Assembly (NCBI RefSeq): GCF_000485595.1
Contig: NW_014577109.1
Span: 322,438 to 346,005, forward strand
Reading direction: 5' to 3'
From: Priapulus caudatus
Taxonomy: Eukaryota; Priapulida; Priapulimorpha; Priapulimorphida; Priapulidae
DNA length: 23,568 nucleotides
Part shown: one piece after another, positions 20,212 through 23,568 of the stretch
How positions within the stretch are numbered: position 1 is the stretch's first letter
How the letters are laid out: each line of letters opens with the position of its first letter
Notes under the pieces: model-generated
Seen by the model: only the letters and a program-made list of their open reading frames with translations
Told to the model about the DNA's origin: nothing
Database searches by the model: none
Translations under genes and position numbers: made by a program

Positions 20212-20772
20212 CAGCAGTCCGGATTTCATCTGCGCCGAATGACGGCATTGGAATTAATTGTGGCAATTTTCTCCGTAGCATCGGGAATGATTTGCAGATT
20301 TATCGATGTCTCTTCTCCTCCCTGGAAAATGAAATTGCCAAATATGATTAGGCGTGGCTCGTTAGGTGGCAGGGTTTTCGAGCCAGATGTTAGACACTCT
20401 CTAAATCCGGCGGAAGTATGTATGTGCGTCTCATACTTACTAGAGTCATTAAGAATGGTGAGCGTTATACAGCAGTTTGATAGCCTTGCAGTGTTTTTAT
20501 CGTTTTCGCTCCGACTGTATTGGCTCGTTACTATATATAGACACTGTACGTCTCTGCTTCAACATCTTCTTTACAATTATTGCTACTTGAAGGCATCGGT
20601 AAAGTGTATGCTTGCCATCGCGCAGCGTGGCCGAGCTGTATTAGATGTCACTCAATATTCACTCGAAATGTGTGTTCTCTCGTTGTCCGCTACGCGGCGC
20701 GCGCGGCGCTCGCTCGATCGCTCGCTCGCCTCTGTAAAACTCAGTATTGGAGAGACGCAGCTGCCGCTGTAA
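20208..20772 (+). other. open frame downstream of the GT repeat, unrecognised
   Basis: The frame opens within the GT array (Met at 20179, Cys-Val repeats) and continues for about 185 further codons of mixed composition to 20772. It has some hydrophobic stretches, such as residues about 25-40 and 100-118. I recognise no domain. It is the longest frame here not mainly made of repeats, but it has no support from codon bias, splice sites or homology that I can see. Confidence 0.12.
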
Positions 20773-20989
20773 AGCACTCCATCTCTCAACCCTTTCTCAT
20801 CTGTATGAAGAGGCGTCGTAATTTCATTACGCCGGTAATGAAGTAACAAAACAGTGGACGAGCAGCTTACGCTGTAACGAATGCAAGCCAGCGCCCTGAA
20901 TATTAACGACGGCAGAGACGCAAAACCTCGGAGGTTTGTTTGCGATCAGCCTCGTGCGGGGCGAACCTCTAGCGCGCGGGGTTGCGTGG

Positions 20990-21040
20990 CAGGCAGGCAG
21001 GCAGGCAGGCAGGCAGGCATCGGGTAGGCGGGCGGGTGGG

Positions 21041-21096
<56 letters not shown>

Positions 21097-21162
21097 CATC
21101 GGGTAGGCGGGCGGGTGGGCAGGCAGGCAGGCATGCAGGCAGGCAGGCAGGGAGGCAGGCAT
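20990..21162. repeat. (GGCA)n array with a 79-bp higher-order repeat
   Basis: GGCA/GCAG tetramers are interrupted twice by the same variant block, CATCGGGTAGGCGGGCGGGT (from 21018 and from 21097), spaced exactly 79 bp. The pattern shows duplication of a larger unit as well as tetramer slippage. Minus-strand frames read only Pro-Ala-Cys-Leu. Confidence 0.95.
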
Positions 21163-21475
21163 TGTCGCCGCAGTCCGCACGGTTTGCATTGCAGCGGGCA
21201 TCCATCTCTCCCCCCCCCCTGCGTTTGAATCGAGATTTAATCACATTTTCTGCGGAGAGAAATGGGATTTGCATTCGGTTCGTGGACTGGGCTTCCCCCC
21301 CACCCCTGAAACGCGGAGAGACCGCTATTACAAGTCCGTCGTGCGTAGGCGGACTCGACGGCGGGTTGTCTCCTCTAGACGCCAGAGCCCTCTAGCGGCG
21401 CTCAGTATACGAGCTCGCTGCCCCACTGCGAGATACCATTAAGTGATGTGATGAACTTGCGCGTATTTTCCCTTC
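21163..21475. other. unique spacer, nothing recognised
   Basis: GC-rich sequence with C-runs at 21211-21219 and 21295-21305. No gene is recognised. Confidence 0.5.
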
Positions 21476-21740
21476 TATATGTCCCAAATATATCCTATAG
21501 CTCCCTAATATATCCTATATATCTCAATTATATCCTATATCCCCATCATATACCCTATATATCCCAAATATTTTCTATATATCCCAATTATATCCTATAT
21601 ATCCCAAATATTTTCTATATATCCCAATTATATGCTATATATCCCAAAATATATCCTATATATCCCAAATATATCCTATATATCTCAAATATATCCGATA
21701 TATCCCAAATGTATCCGATATATATCCTATATATTCCAAA
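21476..21740. repeat. AT-rich 20-bp minisatellite with a 40-bp higher-order unit
   Basis: Variants of TATATATCCCAAATATATCC repeat about thirteen times. A double unit recurs exactly at 40 bp (ATCCCAAATATTTTCTATAT at 21561 and 21601). Overlapping frames read only Ile-Tyr-Pro-Ser repeats. Confidence 0.95.
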
Positions 21741-22812
21741 CTGTTGCGGCGCGTCTACTCAGTTATACTAGGTATAGGCTAGAAAATAGTAGCCTTTCGC
21801 AGACACAGGGCGTCGGTGGAAACAGTGCTGTTGTTTAGGCAAGAAACAAGCTGCAATGCGGTCGCGCGCGGCGACTAAATTATAAATGGAAAGTAATATA
21901 TTGTGCGCGCGCGGTCGTCGCGCCGCACGTTTTTTGCATGTAAAACCTTCTCTGATTATATGCGAGCGCGACTATTGCAGCGCGAGCGGGTTGACATTCT
22001 GCCGGCTGTCATTTGGCCTCGACTGTCGGCGACTGATCGGAAAGCCACTGCGTAGAGCACGGTGTTGTGACAACGTCTCTGCGTCGCCACGCGCGCGTGT
22101 TGGGAACACAGTAGCAATGTGTCTCCGCAAGCGTCGCGTGGGATCGCCGACTTTAATCTGTGATGCCAGCCAGCCAAGCCGGCGCGAGCAGATATTCTCC
22201 ACCGCCGAGATATGAATTGTGAGCCGCAAATTGCCTTTCAAAGTGCGTCGTATATTCGGATATCGCGACTAGACATTATCTGCGCCAATCTGCCAGCTTC
22301 GAGAGCAGTGGCGGACAGTGGGCCGGGCACGATAAAACATTTAGCATTATCTCGCGAGGAGATTTGCATGTTTGATAACTCCGGAGGTGTTTCACTCACG
22401 CAGTCCGGGACGCTCGCGTCAGAGGCAATATGCAAACCCGTACTGGAAATGCTGCATATTTCATGAATGACCCAGTGCATATTATGGACGCGCTTCTGAA
22501 CGTAATCCTCAGCTTGTTAGCGCGTCTATTTATTGTGTATTTTGCAGCTTATATTTATCTGTACATTTTATTGCACGCGGTTTGCGGCCTGAAAAATTAA
22601 TATTCTGGTTGTGCGACTGTTTGATAAGGTATTTATGTGCCAGCAAACCGAATGAGATTATGAACTAATGCCCGAAACTATATCTGTTATTTCATGGCCT
22701 TTTGAAAATGAGAAATTGTTTATTATTCCTTTGAAATTATTGTTAACATGGGCCAGTAATTGGTATTGTAGACAGTAAATCTACTTATAATTTAAATTTG
22801 GTACGAAACGTA
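21741..22812. other. unique sequence, no gene recognised
   Basis: CpG-rich to about 22470, then AT-rich. Frames up to 109 codons are unrecognised. It contains the octamer-like cluster listed separately. Confidence 0.5.
22362..22480. promoter_or_regulatory. cluster of octamer (POU)-like motifs
   Basis: A perfect ATTTGCAT octamer (22362-22369), ATGCAAAC (22430-22437), TGCATATTTCATGAAT (about 22452-22467) and TGCATATTATG (about 22476-22486) fall within about 125 bp. POU-domain factors bind ATGCAAAT and related half-sites. The clustering suggests an enhancer but could be chance in locally AT-rich DNA. Confidence 0.22.
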
Positions 22813-23000
22813 ATTGAGAGATAGAGAGAGTGGGAGAGAGAACGAAAGAAGGAAAGAAAGAGGGGAGAGTGAAGAAGAGAGAGAGGGCGAGGGAGGGGGA
22901 GAGAGATGGAGCGAGAAAGAGAGAAAGAGAGCGAGAAGATGGAGACAGCGCGCGCAAGACTGCGCGTGTGAGCGAGGGAGGGGGAGAAGGGTGGGGGGAA
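22813..23000. repeat. GA-rich polypurine tract
   Basis: Nearly all purine on the plus strand from 22813 to about 22947 and again from about 22972 to 23000, split by a GCGCGCGCAAGACTGCGCG segment. The overlapping frames are Glu/Arg/Lys or Ser/Leu/Pro artefacts. Confidence 0.92.
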
Positions 23001-23436
23001 GCATCTAGTGAGGGAGACTTGCACAAGGCTTACTCAAATTATAAAAAGTGATTCAATCTTCCACGACAAGAAAATGCATTTCTTTGTCGACGCACTGGCG
23101 GTCTATATCCGCAGTAATTATTTTTGCAGCTCTAGTAATTATGTTCAACTCCTTTTATCATAAACTCGCCATCATCTCGTCTGACTTAATTGAAGATTTC
23201 GATCGGGTTTTAAGCCCGCCGTCTTAGTTCCCGGCGAACGTAATTGTTAACTTATTAATTAACAAATGGAAGTTAATCCGACGCGGGCAAAACTGCGGGC
23301 GCGCCGAGTCTCACTGACCTGCAATCACGCGCCCCGACGAGCGCGAAAGAAACGCCGTGATAGAATATTAGCGGAGAACGTGTTGGCGCGCCAAGATGGC
23401 CACTGTTTATTGGAAGACTACGTGCACATATTGCGT
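23001..23436. other. unique spacer, nothing recognised
   Basis: AT-rich to about 23280, then CpG-rich. A YY1-like CCAAGATGGCC lies at 23391-23401. No gene is recognised. Confidence 0.5.

Positions 23437-23568
<132 letters not shown>

Noticed and set aside
20620-20670. tRNA gene (AGCGTGGCCGAGCTGTATTAG resembles a Leu or Ser tRNA A box)
   Set aside because: No B box (GGTTCGA type) follows within 100 bp and no acceptor stem forms.

Overview
This is eukaryotic, almost certainly animal, nuclear DNA, and I find no gene in it that I can name. Several things point that way. No open frame is long or conserved, and there is no operon-like spacing. Dinucleotide to hexanucleotide microsatellites are abundant, and there are several minisatellites. 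CpG is frequent throughout, including inside tetranucleotide arrays such as GTGC. There is also a transposon-like inverted-repeat element and a decayed LINE tail. High CpG together with so many simple repeats suits an invertebrate, perhaps a marine lophotrochozoan or deuterostome. That is an inference from composition only, and I cannot name a taxon. The stretch is best read as intergenic or intronic DNA.

Layout. 1-162 is a (CAGTAG)n array cut by the window edge. 360-2660 holds three GTGC-type arrays and a 55-bp minisatellite (about 1659-2195). 3738-4009 is a 272-bp trinucleotide array that stays in one triplet phase. 4010-6150 is mostly unique sequence. 6150-7000 has an 18-bp AT minisatellite and facing (GT)n and (CA)n arrays. 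7921-8160 is a GGN (Gly-codon) array followed by an open frame of unknown meaning. 8450-9830 is unique DNA. 9840-10470 has (TA)n, a possible tRNA-derived SINE relic and a pure 120-bp (CT)n tract. 10862-10894 is a strong G-quadruplex motif. 11320-11680 is CpG-rich and has three YY1-like sites. 11977-12215 is a MITE-like inverted-repeat element. 12216-16477 is mostly unique, with a few short palindromes. 16478-16885 is a (GACA)n field. 17332-17440 is a 24-bp minisatellite. About 19426-20040 is the 3' end of a minus-strand non-LTR retrotransposon. 20990-21162 is a (GGCA)n array with a second-order repeat, and 21476-21740 is an AT-rich 20-bp minisatellite. 22362-22470 has a cluster of octamer-like sites. 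22813-23000 is a purine tract. 23437-23568 is a (TGCG)n-(GT)n array that runs off the end.

Most long open frames here are translations of simple repeats (poly-Leu, Cys-Val, Thr-His, Pro-Ala-Cys-Leu and similar) and should not be treated as proteins. No genes were found that work together. The more informative items are the two mobile-element relics, the minisatellite whose copies differ in quality, the GGN open frame, and a few candidate regulatory patches. I did not find evidence for a new biological system.
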